DNA of 64,000 bases from Bryopsis sp. KO-2023 (lineage: Eukaryota > Chlorophyta > Ulvophyceae > Bryopsidales > Bryopsidaceae). The stretch spans positions 4,340,001 through 4,404,000 of the forward strand of contig BSYQ01000010.1 in the NCBI GenBank assembly GCA_030272585.1, read 5' to 3'. The position numbers were made by a program, and so were the translations under genes. Position 1 is the first letter of the stretch. Every line of letters begins with the position of its first letter. A model generated the notes under the pieces. It saw nothing but the letters and a program-made list of their open reading frames with translations. It searched no databases and was not told the origin of the DNA. Below, piece by piece: positions 12,335 to 22,849 of the stretch.

Positions 12335-13186
12335 AATTCATCAAAGCAACCAAATGTGGCTCGGAGTAAATGCTCGAGCTTCTGATGTATACACATTTGG
12401 GGCACAGTGAGTTGTTGTATTGTGTGAGTATCGATAGGGAATTCGTCCAATAAGTCAGTTTTGAATGGTGGAATGTGTTTTGTTGCCAATGGGCATTTGG
12501 GTTCTGTTTGTTATGTGGGTTTGGGGGTGTTTGCCACCAGAAATAAAGCTCTGGTGTCTGTCAAGTGTTTTTCGCTCAGTGGTCGATGGTGTTTTTTTTT
12601 TCTTTTGGAAGTTTGGTGGCCACCGGATGTATTGTGATGATTGAAAAAGACCCTAACATTGAAAGTTATCAAAACTATTCCACCAAAGGAAGGGAATGTT
12701 GATAACGTTGTGTCAAGTAGGCGGGTGATTATTATTTTTTGGTTTGATGGTTTATCGTGGTGCAGCTGTTATTTTATTTGGTGAAATTCTACAACGGACA
12801 AATGGCAAGAAATGGTAATGGGAAGCATGGTGGTTGGTCATCCGACCCAAACTATTTTTGCTTGTTTGACAGTCCAGAGTTGCACAGGGGTGGAGAAAAC
12901 CTTGCAAAATGGACACATCATCATTCTAAATCGATTTGATGATTTTCTTCTGATGACTTGTTCACTGCATTTGGTGAATGATGGTTCCGTTCGTTTGTGA
13001 ATAACACCTCACCAAAAGCCATAGCAATCGAACAACAACCCGAGCATATCATGCACACAAAAGCATTCTTCTCAAATTTTACAGGATCAACCTCGCAATA
13101 CCAAGGAAAGAATTTCAAGAAATAACAGACGTCCGTCTGCAACAAAAAGAGCACTCCCCCGCCCCTTTCGAGCCAAGATCCTCAGC
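12335..13186. other. Convergent spacer, STK16-like kinase / hydroxypyruvate reductase
   Basis: Holds the two 3' UTRs. The short reading frames on both strands have no splice structure or recognisable domains. Confidence 0.55.
12542..12547 (+). terminator. Candidate poly(A) signal of the STK16-like gene
   Basis: AATAAA 208 bp after the kinase stop codon, followed by GT-rich sequence. The motif fits AATAAA-type 3' ends rather than the TGTAA signal usual in chlorophyte algae. Confidence 0.4.
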
Positions 13187-15899
13187 TCACATTTTTGGAA
13201 GCCCCAAATCTTTGGCATTCACGATACTGGGGGAAGCTTTCGGAATATCATCGAAGGGTCCATCCACGAATGCAGAAATGTCGGTGTCTCCCCAAACGGG
13301 ATAGCCAGACAATCTGGCGGCCACATTGCACCCCGCCAACGTCGCCATTCCACCACGCGTCCACAACGACGCAGATGCGATATGTGGAACGATGACAGCA
13401 TTCATGCACTCCGCCAGACCCGGTTTCATGAGAGGCTCGTCCTCAAAGACGTCAAGACCGGCGCGAAATTGGGGGTTGGCTTGAAGGTGGCTGACGAGGG
13501 CGACCTCGTCGATGACGGGCCCTCGCGCAGCGTTCACCAACACGGCATCCTTCTTCATGAGTGCGAGTCGCTCCTTGTTGATCAAGTGGGTGGTGTTCTC
13601 ATCCAAGTTGCAGTGGAGACTGACGACCTGAAACACACCTCACTACCACTGTTAATACATCCAAATCTGTGTATATCTTCACAAATTTCCAATCCCTTTC
13701 CAATCCTTCTTCACTTGTGCAAGGATAAATGAAAAATTCACAGCCCCTTCCATCTTGCCACAGAGCCACCCAGCCAAGCGAGAAAATTCAGACAAAAATT
13801 GGCCACCGTCAAAAGAATCAACTTGATGTTCATCACTTACATCAGCCTCCTTGAGAACATCCTCAGGGGTAGCCAAGCGAGTGCATGTGATTCGGCGCTC
13901 CCCGAACGATTCTTGCAGGTCCCCGTAAGCCTTCATGTACTTCTCAAGGTTTTTGTTGGGGTAAGGATCGTAGTACACCAAATCCATCTTGTGCCCCTCC
14001 ACCATCATTTTGGCATAAGCTGAACCAATTCGACCAGCCCCAATGATACCAACAGTCTTGTGCTGTAGGTGCAGCAAAAAACACACGCAAACGCTTAAAA
14101 AATGTCTTTACAGTTCCAGAAAAACATCTACCTAACACACCAAAGGAACACATGCTAGAAATGACTGTTTTCGTATGGCAGACCGGGAGCCATACCTGCA
14201 GCAAGCTTCCCACAAACAAATTTGGGAGCCAGCCCTCATACTTCCCGCCCCTCATGAAGTAGTCTGACTCGACCACTCTTCTTGCAGCAGCCAAAGTGAG
14301 TGCAGCTGCTAACTCAGCAGTTGTCTCAGTCAAGACGCCTGTGAAAAAAAGAAAAAAAAGAATTTCAAGCATGACCACTGGACTTCCTGGTGCGTTTCTT
14401 GCACTGTGTTGTCAGGTGTTGTCTTTGTCTTTATAACCAAGAAAGATTTAATTAATTTAAAAAGGATTTTTTTTTCCTCTGGTACAACTCTCCTCAATTC
14501 ATTATCGAGGCCTGAGTCAATTACCCATCCCCGAAAAGATTTGAGGAAAACACTAAATTCTTCGTATCAAATTACAGCTAAAGTCTTAGTTATAAAATGT
14601 GTTGCATCGAGGGAAAGCCCTGTTAAGAGTTGCATTTACTTTTCATCTTTGAGATTACCTGGAGTGTTCCCAACAGGAATTCCATGCTTTGTGGCTGCTG
14701 GGACATCCACATTGTTGTAGCCCACAGCATAATTGCTGTAAGCAGTTCCTCCGGCTGCTTTCAATGCCCCAAACAATTCATCGCCCCAATCCTACAGCAT
14801 CTACACACCATCGATCACGAATGTCCCCCTCCCACGACCACCGAAAAGAAGCTCCTCCCTCATCAACATATTGGTTCAAATTTCATTGTATTCGTCAAAC
14901 ATGAATGAGCCCATTCACCATGAAAATGAGGGATCCAACAAAACTTCCAGTGGTTTAATGTCTGTGAGCAACCTCCAGCTGTGCACTCATTCAAAAAGAT
15001 ACACCACCACCCCTGACCCAAACTCTCTTCTACTTTAGGCGCTCCCGCTTATCGATTGTGTATAGTCAATCTGTTGTTCACCCCCACCCGCATGTCTCAC
15101 TTTGATTTCATTATCAAGATCAAAATAATACAACCTAAATTGCATGCTTTTTCTTGCACCGAGGGGGTGCGTATGTACCACACAACTGACTTACCTCAGT
15201 GAGTTGACCGATGACCCCATCGCATTTCGAACCGATCAATGTCTTGATGGTCTCCACCGAAAGGATGTCTTTCGACTTGGAACAGACTTCCACTCGGCAG
15301 TCTGCTTTGACCAATGCTTTATGCCATCTATCGCCAGGGAGATCTTTGGTGACCACAACTCTTTTCGAACCACCAGGGTTGATGATCTACAACAAAGAGA
15401 TCAAGAAATTGAGATCTCCTGACCACTGAAAGGTTGCATTGATTGTATGAAAGAGAAAACTTCTTTTCTTTTTTTCCTTTTTTTTTTTTTCTTCAATGAA
15501 AAAATCGAGAGTTTTCGCAGTAAAATAGATTAAAAGATTATGGATTTGTGGGTTTGCATGTGAGAATTTTCTGAAAAGGAAAGTTCCTGGCGCTGAATTC
15601 CAGGGAGGGCTAAACAGCCTCAGCCGAACTACAGTCGCCCAATAGAAAGTGTTCTCCAGAGCCTGGCGCCGCCAGTAGGTGATCGACACGGGAAAAGAAC
15701 CAGATCCCCTCAAAAAACCACCAACCGACATTGAAGCTCTGATCTGAAGTAAACTGCTACTACTACCCCTGCAATTACATACCTCCAACTCAGGCAGCTG
15801 GGTGGCGAGTCCACGAGCGAGGTCCCCCGACGCACTCATGTTTCTCAACAGATTGCCTGCCGACTTGCCAGCGTGACGAGAAATTGTTCCAAAGACCAT
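13187..15899 (-). CDS. HPR1: NADH-dependent hydroxypyruvate reductase (plant HPR1 type), 415 aa
   Basis: Reduces hydroxypyruvate to glycerate in photorespiration. Six phase-consistent exons: 15899-15783, 15386-15195, 14791-14659, 14338-14196, 14062-13841, 13627-13187. Blocks match plant HPR1 throughout: KCDGVIGQLTE, AVGYNNVDV, GNTPGVLTETTAELAA, the Rossmann motif GIIGAGRIGSAYA, catalytic Arg in ARGPVIDE, Glu in GLDVFEDEP and His in VPHIASAS, then GYPVWGD and SPSIVNAKDLGLP. Two features differ from the land-plant enzyme. The C-terminus is LPKM rather than the peroxisomal SKL. An N-terminal extension of about 40 residues, rich in Arg, Ser, Gly and Ala with few acids, looks like an organelle leader. 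Mitochondrial or plastid location is therefore possible (inference). A GTGAGC donor-like site overlaps the stop, so another C-terminal exon cannot be excluded. Divergent from the FHIT-like gene. Confidence 0.93.
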
Positions 15900-16244
15900 A
15901 GCGGGACAAAGAATACAGGAGGGAGGTGTGAAGTGGCTGTTTACGAATTCGAAGTGGGTTTCAAAACGGAAAGACTCGTGCGCGAGTCTCAAAGTGCACT
16001 CTTGCGAAAGCTGCCCTCTGGTGCTCTTGTGGGTAGGTTTCGGTTTCTGGAATTGGTGTCGGTGGTCATTTGGGTCTGACATGCGACCTCTCTCCTTTAG
16101 CTTTGTCGTACATGCTCGACTCATATTGGAAATTGCGAAGGACGAGTGGTCGGTGTCTTCATGCACCGTTGCGTTTTGCGTGGTTTCCGGCAAATCGCGT
16201 ATTTTTCGTCCAGTAGATACGCGACAACACGGGCTCGTCCTTGC
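15900..16244. promoter_or_regulatory. Probable bidirectional promoter, HPR1 / FHIT-like gene
   Basis: 345 bp between divergent starts at 15899 (minus) and 16245 (plus). An in-frame ATG at 16161 could extend the FHIT-like protein into this interval and shorten the shared promoter to about 260 bp. Long antisense reading frames here look like shadows. Confidence 0.5.
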
Positions 16245-17363
16245 ATGGCCTCCGGCGAGGTGATTACCCCTCACCGGTTTCTGTTTTGCGAATATCTGTT
16301 GGCGGCGTCCGGCCCACTTCACGTTACTTGCTTGCATCTCTCTGCAGCAATATAAGTTTGGGCCACACGTCATCAGGGAAAGCGAAATCTTCCTTGCAAC
16401 TGATCTCAGCTTCGCGTTTGTGAACCTAAAGCCGGTGCTTCCAGGTAAAAGCCTGTTTAGAGCGCTTTTGATCTCTGCCAGTTTCATCGCGACTCTTTCG
16501 GTTTGGATCCCTTTCCCGTCTTGAACTCCTAGAATCGCTGTATCCGTCGCAGGTCACGTGTTGATCAGTCCGAAAAGGATTGTGCGGCGATTCAAGGATC
16601 TGTCTCCTGAAGAAGTTGGGGACGTCTGGAGTTTGGCGCAAAGAGTTGGTGCTGGTCTGGAAAGCCACCTGAAGGTGGATTCGTTGACGCTCGCTATTCA
16701 AGACGGCCCGGCGGCAGGCCAAACCGTTCCCCACGTCCATATTCATTGCCTTCCAAGGCGATTCGGCGATTTTGAAAACAACGACGACGTGTACGACGCG
16801 ATAGACGAGAGTTCGAAAGTCAGCAGGTGTGGTGTGGTGTCCGTCAATTTCTTTCCTTGATGGATATCTCCTTCTGCCTGTTTTTTTTGTTTTAATTTTC
16901 AACCATAAGAAAATCTGGAAAAAGAAAGAATTCCTCGTCATGCACACTGGGGTGACCAGTGCAGCATTTTTCCCCAGGTTTAGTTGTCTTGGGGGTGCAG
17001 CTGTAGTGTTAAGTTTAGTTTGCACAGTTATTTCAGATGCATGCAAAAAAACATGTTCTCCAGAAAGAAATCCTCTTTCCTCAGGCTGAATGATGAGAAA
17101 CCATCATCCAGAGGCACTCGATGCCTTTGACTGGTTATGTCATAGTTACTCTGACAGTCAGGGAAACAAGTTCTGGAGGGGGGGTGTTTGATTTATCGAT
17201 CATAAAAGAACCTCAATTTTTTTTGAAGTGTATATGATTTTTTTTTTGTCGCTGATGTTTCAGGGATCCACAGAAGCTCGACTTGGACAAACCAAGAGTT
17301 GTCAGAGGCCCAGAGGAAATGGCCGAGGAGGCAGCTGAATTCAGAAAGCTATTCGAACAGTGA
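16245..17363 (+). CDS. FHIT: FHIT-like diadenosine polyphosphate hydrolase (HIT family), 161 aa
   Basis: Cleaves Ap3A-type dinucleotides. Four exons: 16245-16259, 16348-16444, 16553-16826, 17264-17363, all in phase. The fold starts [33 protein letters not shown] and [15 protein letters not shown] follow, and the histidine triad is HVHIHCLPR, as in human FHIT (147 aa). The C-terminal [14 protein letters not shown] matches the FHIT tail. Exon 1 codes for only MASGE. The same frame stays open upstream to ATG 16161, giving a leader rich in Arg, Ser, Tyr and Phe that could be a mitochondrial presequence (inference). The start is therefore uncertain: 16245 gives the usual FHIT length, 16161 a 28-residue leader. 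Confidence 0.92.
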
Positions 17364-17433
17364 GGAAGTAATCCCCAGAGAATTCAAAGCGGCCAACTCT
17401 TTTTCTCTTCGAGACAACGACACATCAATCCCG

Positions 17434-18324
17434 ATGATCGCGTGTGCAGCAATCCACACACCATGTTCTGTTTTTCCTACAAAATGCCGCGTTGGTACCA
17501 GAATAACCAGCCAGTTATCGAAGTCCCGTCACCGAGCAAGGTCGGCGAGTGTATTTCGGAGTCGCCGGGCTCCCTCGCGGCCAATGCACGTCAGGGCATC
17601 TGCGAGGGACGACTCTGGCGGGTCATCAAAAGTCAAAATCGTCGAATACTTTGTCCTCTTTCGGGTCGCCGCCAACACTGAGCCCGATCGAGTTGAAAAG
17701 CTCTTGAGCGATTTGTGGTCTTTGAAATACATGGTGCCTAATGTGTTATGTGCATCCGCCGGACCGACCTGCGCTCTGGAAGGCGTGAGTGCCAACGGTG
17801 ACTTCGCGAAATACACCCACGCGGTGAAGTATCGTTTTGGCTCACCGAGCGGCGCGACCGAGTTTCAATCGCATCCGAAGTTTTTGGAAACCACTGCGGC
17901 CGTCCGGAGTGAGAAGTGTTGCGAAGACGTCGCCGAAATTGTGGCCCAAGTGGAGGTGCCCAACGAAATTCAAAATATTTTTAAGACCGGCGGCACTTGG
18001 GAAACCGGCGTCGAGCACGTGATGCTGTTCAGCGACGTTGGTTTTGATGAAACGTTGCCAGTTCTTTCTGAGTTGGCGACCAGTTCAGCGGGCGGGGCTT
18101 TGCAGAGTGGCGTGGGATCGGCGGTGGATTTGGTCGTGAAAGGTGGCGATGAGGAGGCAGTTCTGGTGACACACTTTCCATCTGAGGCGGCGGCGATCAA
18201 TTTCTCGACTTCGCAGGCCGTCAAAACTTTGTTGACGGCTGCCAAGGGTGTTCGCACGGTTTGTTTCGAGATAGCCCCCACGGACTCGAAAACACAGCCC
18301 AAGGGAAGCGGTGGATTGTTGTGA
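17434..18324 (+). CDS. Double stress-response A/B-barrel (Dabb) protein with plastid-like leader, 296 aa
   Basis: Single exon. Residues 1 to about 60 are rich in Arg, Ser, Ala and Thr and nearly free of acids, ending near VRASARDDSG: a typical chloroplast transit peptide. Two ferredoxin-like A/B-barrel domains follow. The first starts KIVEYFVLFRVAANT and includes HAVKYRFGS and FQSHPKF; the second starts VEHVMLFSDVGFDE. Plants have similar double-Dabb plastid-predicted proteins (UP3 type) whose biochemical role is not settled. The start at 17434 was chosen because it heads the leader; the frame is open 135 bp further upstream but runs through FHIT coding sequence there. The ATG is 70 bp after the FHIT stop, in another frame, so the promoter must lie within the FHIT 3' half, or the two are co-transcribed. 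Confidence 0.85.
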   Translation: MIACAAIHTPCSVFPTKCRVGTRITSQLSKSRHRARSASVFRSRRAPSRPMHVRASARDDSGGSSKVKIVEYFVLFRVAANTEPDRVEKLLSDLWSLKYMVPNVLCASAGPTCALEGVSANGDFAKYTHAVKYRFGSPSGATEFQSHPKFLETTAAVRSEKCCEDVAEIVAQVEVPNEIQNIFKTGGTWETGVEHVMLFSDVGFDETLPVLSELATSSAGGALQSGVGSAVDLVVKGGDEEAVLVTHFPSEAAAINFSTSQAVKTLLTAAKGVRTVCFEIAPTDSKTQPKGSGGLL

Positions 18325-20242
18325 ATGCTGATGAACACTCTGATCACCGTCGCCTCTCGTGGTTCATGCTGACGCAAATTTCTGTATGTTGTAACGTAGT
18401 TTTCTTATGGAGCTGCAAGACCTATGTTGCAAAATTGTTCTGGCATTTTCTTCTGACAATGCAAGACAATGATTAAATTCTTGAATCAATTACTGGTTAG
18501 TATCAGGCACAGCCACCTTTTCTTCAAGCTTTCCGTTGATACTCATACAAGAAGCCTTTCTTGGTAAGAAGGCTGTCGAGTTGCATACCACTTCAAACGT
18601 AAACATTCATTCTTTCCCTCCCAGTGCTGTCACCAGTCAAATGATCGAATTCTTTTGTTGTTACACTTTGTTCCGTTGAGCATACAAATCCTCCCACGTT
18701 CATGGAAGAAAAGAAGAAGAAGCACACTAGATTAAGGCAATGCTTCCCCTCAGAATCACAGAGTGTCTTCATCTTCTGGTTGCAAAGTCATTCTCAAGGA
18801 GAAAACTCGCATCTAAACAAAGCGCTTTTGTTTAATCCATCCGTCCTCGCTCCTTGTTATTGGTCTTCGTTTCGTTCCGGCTTTGGGCTTTGGTCTTTGG
18901 GCACCTGTGGGTGGGGGAAGGAAGCTCTCGCTCCCTTGTCCCAAGAGACATGTTAATCCTTCGCTTCTATCAGTCTATAGCATGAAAACTGGATGCACCC
19001 CCAAATGCTGTTGCACATGTCTATAGAGCCTGAGTTGTACTGGAACTTCTATTCTTCAAGTAATCATCGACATACTTCAGAAAAATAATTTTGTACCCAA
19101 AAGCTTCCTGGGTGTTGTTGGAACTTCCCCACCCCCCAAAATGAAACAAAAAAGGAAGAAAGGTGTTGGAAATGGAATTCGCTCAGTTTTGTTGTGGTGG
19201 GTTGAGGGCTGTTGTATATACGTGGTATGGAACAAAATGACCATTATTCACTTGAAACACCTTCCTGTTGTAGTTCTCTCAAGTTGTTTTCAAGCTGTCG
19301 TTTGCCTCATGGATGATTCGAAATATCCCAGACCCTTTTTCTGAGCTTCATATTGCTTACCCAAGAGCCCTTCCTCAGTTAACTGCATATTGGTCTTTAA
19401 AGACCAATCTGTAAATTTACAAATAGTTGGTGCAAAAAACTTAAGTGATTGCATCTTGAACACCTTGAGCCACTTTTGCACCATTATCACCATAAGAAAA
19501 CAAACGAATTTGAAGAATAATAATCTGCCTGCAGTTTTAAAAGCCACACACATGCAAACCGAGAAATTTGTTCATTTTAATGAACCAACGAAATTCAGTT
19601 GTCCATCAAAAATGTTGTGACTGACATCTAGAAAGGAGGGAAAGAAAAGAAAAGAAAAGAAAAGAAAAGGGTTGTGAGGATTTGAGTTAGAAGTCTGCAT
19701 ATGTGATTGGTCTGGGTTTGAGATTGTAACTTTTAGTGGTGTTCGAAGATGTCCTTCCTGAGTTCACTGTATCGAGGTCGCCCAGCAACTCAAATCGACA
19801 CAAATCCCAACTCCCATTTCTCACAATTGAGCCCAGCTGCAGAACGCAATCTTCCCATTATGTCTGAATTTGCTTCAAGCAAACTTCTGGCGGCTCTGTG
19901 AGTGGCCGAGTCTTTTTTATATTCTGAAATAGCATCGTAGTTCAACGAATGCATTTTTAGAGAAACATACAGTGCGCTGAAGGTATAGTTTCGTTGGTCC
20001 GACGCCAGAAACATGCTCGGAGCGAAACCATGTGGGATTCCAACACTTGACCTGACTTCCAGTCAACTTTCCTTGTCGTTTTCTGGCCGACTGTACACCC
20101 CGTCAATCTGGACGCGGGTGTGCTCGCATTTAGCTGTGGCTCGAAAAGCAAGCAAACGAGAATGAGGGTGTCTACCGGACCCCTCCCGGCTTGTTCATAA
20201 ACGCACATATCCGTATCACTGAACTTCAGTGAAGGCTTGGCC
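18325..20242. other. 1.9-kb spacer without a supported gene
   Basis: Short frames only. It contains an AAAAG microsatellite at 19641-19669 and AT-rich stretches, plus presumably the Dabb 3' UTR and the promoter of the first membrane-protein gene. A 74-codon minus-strand frame at 20014-19790 and a 113-codon one at 20298-19957 have no family resemblance. Confidence 0.5.
19641..19669. repeat. (AAAAG)n microsatellite
   Basis: About six uninterrupted copies of the pentanucleotide AAAGA/AAAAG in a non-coding spacer. Confidence 0.9.
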
Positions 20243-21061
20243 ATGTGGAATCCAGTGACTTTGAGGTTCGCCGACGCGGACGCGGAAAGGCAGTTCATTG
20301 TGGAATTTCTGGATTTTCAGATCAAGTTGGACGCTCTGGGATATTGTGCTGGAGCACTCCTGGGGTGTTTTGCAGCAGAGGAAGGTCCGCTTGGGTTGCG
20401 GCTGCTTTGGATAGCGATCACACTTTTGATGGCTCCTTGCTGGGGCATGATGGCGGTATTTCGGAAGGAAATCTACATCAAATATCGCACTGGCATGATT
20501 CTTGCGCTTCTTGGGACCGCCTCCGTCCATTGTTGCTTGAGGGAGGCATCCCTTCCGCCGCCAGAGTCGGTGCAGGACCTCATCTTCTTCAGATTTGTCA
20601 AATCGTCGGGCATGATCGTCTGCTTCGGGTTCTTGGCTTTTCGTTTCCTCTTTCGAAACCAATTGCTGATGAATGTCTACTGGATCGCGCAGTTCAGGAT
20701 ATGGTCCTGGATTTGTTGCGTGCACTGCGACGGCTCGAATGCTGCGTTCAATACCGTGGTGGATTTCTTGGCAAGGCTCGATTCAAGCATCGTTTTGGTT
20801 CTGTCGTTGGCTCCGAATCAACCCGTGGCAGCGCCGCATGAGAGTTGCTCGAGGGTGTTACTCTTCAACAAGGCTACGCTGGCGATTTTCATTCCCTCGT
20901 ATTTCTTGTACAACAGTGAACTCGCTTTCAGGGCGGAGTTTCTGGTGAGGGGGGCTGCGGCAGATGCAAGAGCCAGAATTCTGGATTTCAAAAACACATG
21001 CCAAGGATCGAGCCTGTGGGTTTTGATTTGCGTGTCGATTGTGGCATGGGCGATGTTTTGA
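20243..21061 (+). CDS. Six-pass membrane protein, paralogue A (272 aa)
   Basis: Intronless, first ATG at 20243 (MWNPVTLRFADADAERQF). Five or six hydrophobic segments can be drawn at roughly 30-48, 58-82, 90-110, 115-140, 205-220 and 255-272. The juxtamembrane stretch FLYNSELAFRAEFLVRGAA, then DFKNTC, is shared with the downstream gene. The N-terminal pattern, T-L-x-F followed by an acidic or E-R-x-F/Y helix before TM1, and a loop of R-x-x-F-L type after the fifth segment, resemble the membrane input modules of protist class III cyclases and histidine kinases. No catalytic domain follows; the protein ends with the last membrane segment. Function unknown. Alternative: an orphan transporter-like family. 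Confidence 0.72.
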   Translation: MWNPVTLRFADADAERQFIVEFLDFQIKLDALGYCAGALLGCFAAEEGPLGLRLLWIAITLLMAPCWGMMAVFRKEIYIKYRTGMILALLGTASVHCCLREASLPPPESVQDLIFFRFVKSSGMIVCFGFLAFRFLFRNQLLMNVYWIAQFRIWSWICCVHCDGSNAAFNTVVDFLARLDSSIVLVLSLAPNQPVAAPHESCSRVLLFNKATLAIFIPSYFLYNSELAFRAEFLVRGAAADARARILDFKNTCQGSSLWVLICVSIVAWAMF

Positions 21062-22024
21062 ATCTCATCACAAGGACGCAGGGGGCAATAAATAAAAAAA
21101 ATAGAGAAAATCTTTTGTCAACATTCAAATCTGCTGGGCCTCTCGCAAGAGGGAAACAGCGGTCATTGGAAACAGTTTTTTTGTTCTAGAAACAATGTAA
21201 ATCAATGGAAAGGGGTTGAGTGTTTTTTGTTGTTATAGAAAGTATGTAAATGATGGTGCAGTGGAAGGGTTTGAAGGATACATATTTGTGGAACAGGAAA
21301 AGCATGGATCGATATTTTGCCAGAAAAGTTTGCAGACTGGTGATGCTTAGAGAGGCTCGTGGAAAGGGGCAGTATCTGTGTAAGAGATCGTTGCCTCTTC
21401 TTTAAAGAAATTTCTATCGTCTTTGAATCAACAAAACAACAGCAAAGATGATGAGCAGTAGTTTTATTTTTTTTCTCCTTTTGCTGGCATGCTTTAACAC
21501 GTCATGTGATTCTATCTTGCTGGGGCTGTGATTATCTGAATGGCAAGAATAGTGTTAGTATCCAACAACAACAACAACTACTCCAATCAAAAATAAATCC
21601 TTTAATGTCAACACCCAGATGAACCAAACCCACTCGAATCTCTCAGACTTGCTGATATAGTCGTGCCAGTATCCACTTGTCAAATGGATGGGATCGACAG
21701 TGGTTTGAGACTGCCGGTCATGTTCTATGCTGTCCGTTCATTTACGGTATCTGAGTTGACGTGAAGAGACAAAATGATTACACCAAGTGAAGGAAAAAAC
21801 GGCCTTCTCAACCACAAAAGCACAACAACAAAACCACCCCAAGAGTAACGGTTAATCTGGAGCCAGCATAAAGCCCAAGGTAGCACAAAACAGTTGGGGA
21901 GGGCAAAATCCGGGTCCAACGGCAAGATTCGTCACTTGCGACGATTCGCAAATATTGAACGGTTGGCCGAAGAAAATCATGGCGTGGGTGTCTGAAGTTC
22001 CACTCGTTTCCAGCAGGTGGCGAG
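21062..22024. other. Spacer between the tandem membrane-protein genes
   Basis: 963 bp with a short CAA repeat near 21567 and AT-rich sequence. No coding exon is supported. Confidence 0.5.
21087..21096 (+). terminator. Candidate poly(A) signals, membrane protein A
   Basis: Two overlapping AATAAA motifs begin 26 bp after the stop codon. Confidence 0.45.
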
Positions 22025-22849
22025 ATGGCGCCATGGAATCCATTTACCCTGACATTCTCCAATCGGGAGTTGGAAAAGAGATACACGCAGGAGTCGGTCG
22101 CTGCTCGGGTGATGCTGGACTGGGTAGGGTATTGCGGTCTCATTGTTCTAGCGTTTATTCCGCTGGAGGGTGATGGGGTCGTTGCGGAAATCCTGAAGGG
22201 AATTCCGAGTCACCTGGTGGCGCCCTACCTGATTTACTTTTGGAGCACACGAAGGGCGGAGTATCTCCCGCAACGGGATTTTTGGTTTCACGTTATACCT
22301 TTGCTGGGTTTGATTTACATCATCGGAAAAGATTGGCTGCTTCCCCCCCCCTCCCCCAACCTGAGGGGTATCCTCTCCAGGTTTTCCAAATCCCCTATAC
22401 TTCCCTCTATTTTCAACATGGGCTCTTTCCCATTGAAATTTAGACAGCAGATGCTCGTGAGTATGTGTTATTTCTTTGGGTTGATATTTTGGTCGAATAC
22501 CTTTTGCAACTCCCTGTCATGTGGGGTGGCTGAGGAATTTTCACCGTTCATTCAAAATTTTGGTTCCTTCAAAGACAACATGGTGGCTGTTGTGTCGATG
22601 AACGGCATTGGGGTGCTTGGACCGAAGCGGGAATGCTTCTCGGTGTTTTTTTTTTTTCAAGTCATGATAGCGATCGTTGTTCCTCTCTTTTTCTTGTACA
22701 ACAGTGAAGTCTCCTGCAGGGAGGACTTTCTTTCCAGAAGTGCTGCTGAATCTGAGAAAGCTAGCATCCACAATTTTAGCAGGGAGTGTCGGGCATGGAG
22801 TGTGTGGGTCCTTTTTTTTATCGTGGTTTTGCTGTCGTTTGTGTCATAG
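22025..22849 (+). CDS. Six-pass membrane protein, paralogue B (274 aa)
   Basis: Intronless and nearly the same length as paralogue A, starting MAPWNPFTLTFSNRELEKRY at 22025. Shared blocks: WNPxTLxF at the N-terminus, the first helix following LD(A/W)xGYC, FLYNSE with a nearby R-x-x-FL-x-R-xAA, then a C-terminal SxWVL membrane helix. Sequence between these anchors has diverged strongly, so the duplication is not recent. A homopolymer-coded FFFF sits just before the fifth segment. An AATAAA lies at 22890-22895. Unknown function; see paralogue A for the resemblance to sensor input domains. Confidence 0.72.
   Translation: MAPWNPFTLTFSNRELEKRYTQESVAARVMLDWVGYCGLIVLAFIPLEGDGVVAEILKGIPSHLVAPYLIYFWSTRRAEYLPQRDFWFHVIPLLGLIYIIGKDWLLPPPSPNLRGILSRFSKSPILPSIFNMGSFPLKFRQQMLVSMCYFFGLIFWSNTFCNSLSCGVAEEFSPFIQNFGSFKDNMVAVVSMNGIGVLGPKRECFSVFFFFQVMIAIVVPLFFLYNSEVSCREDFLSRSAAESEKASIHNFSRECRAWSVWVLFFIVVLLSFVS

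Noticed and set aside
15387-16487. 366-codon minus-strand frame
   Set aside because: It runs through HPR1 exon 1, introns and the shared promoter. Only the 39 codons of HPR1 exon 1 within it have family support.
17299-17433. Upstream extension of the Dabb protein
   Set aside because: The extension reads FHIT coding sequence in another frame; the transit-peptide-like leader starts at 17434.
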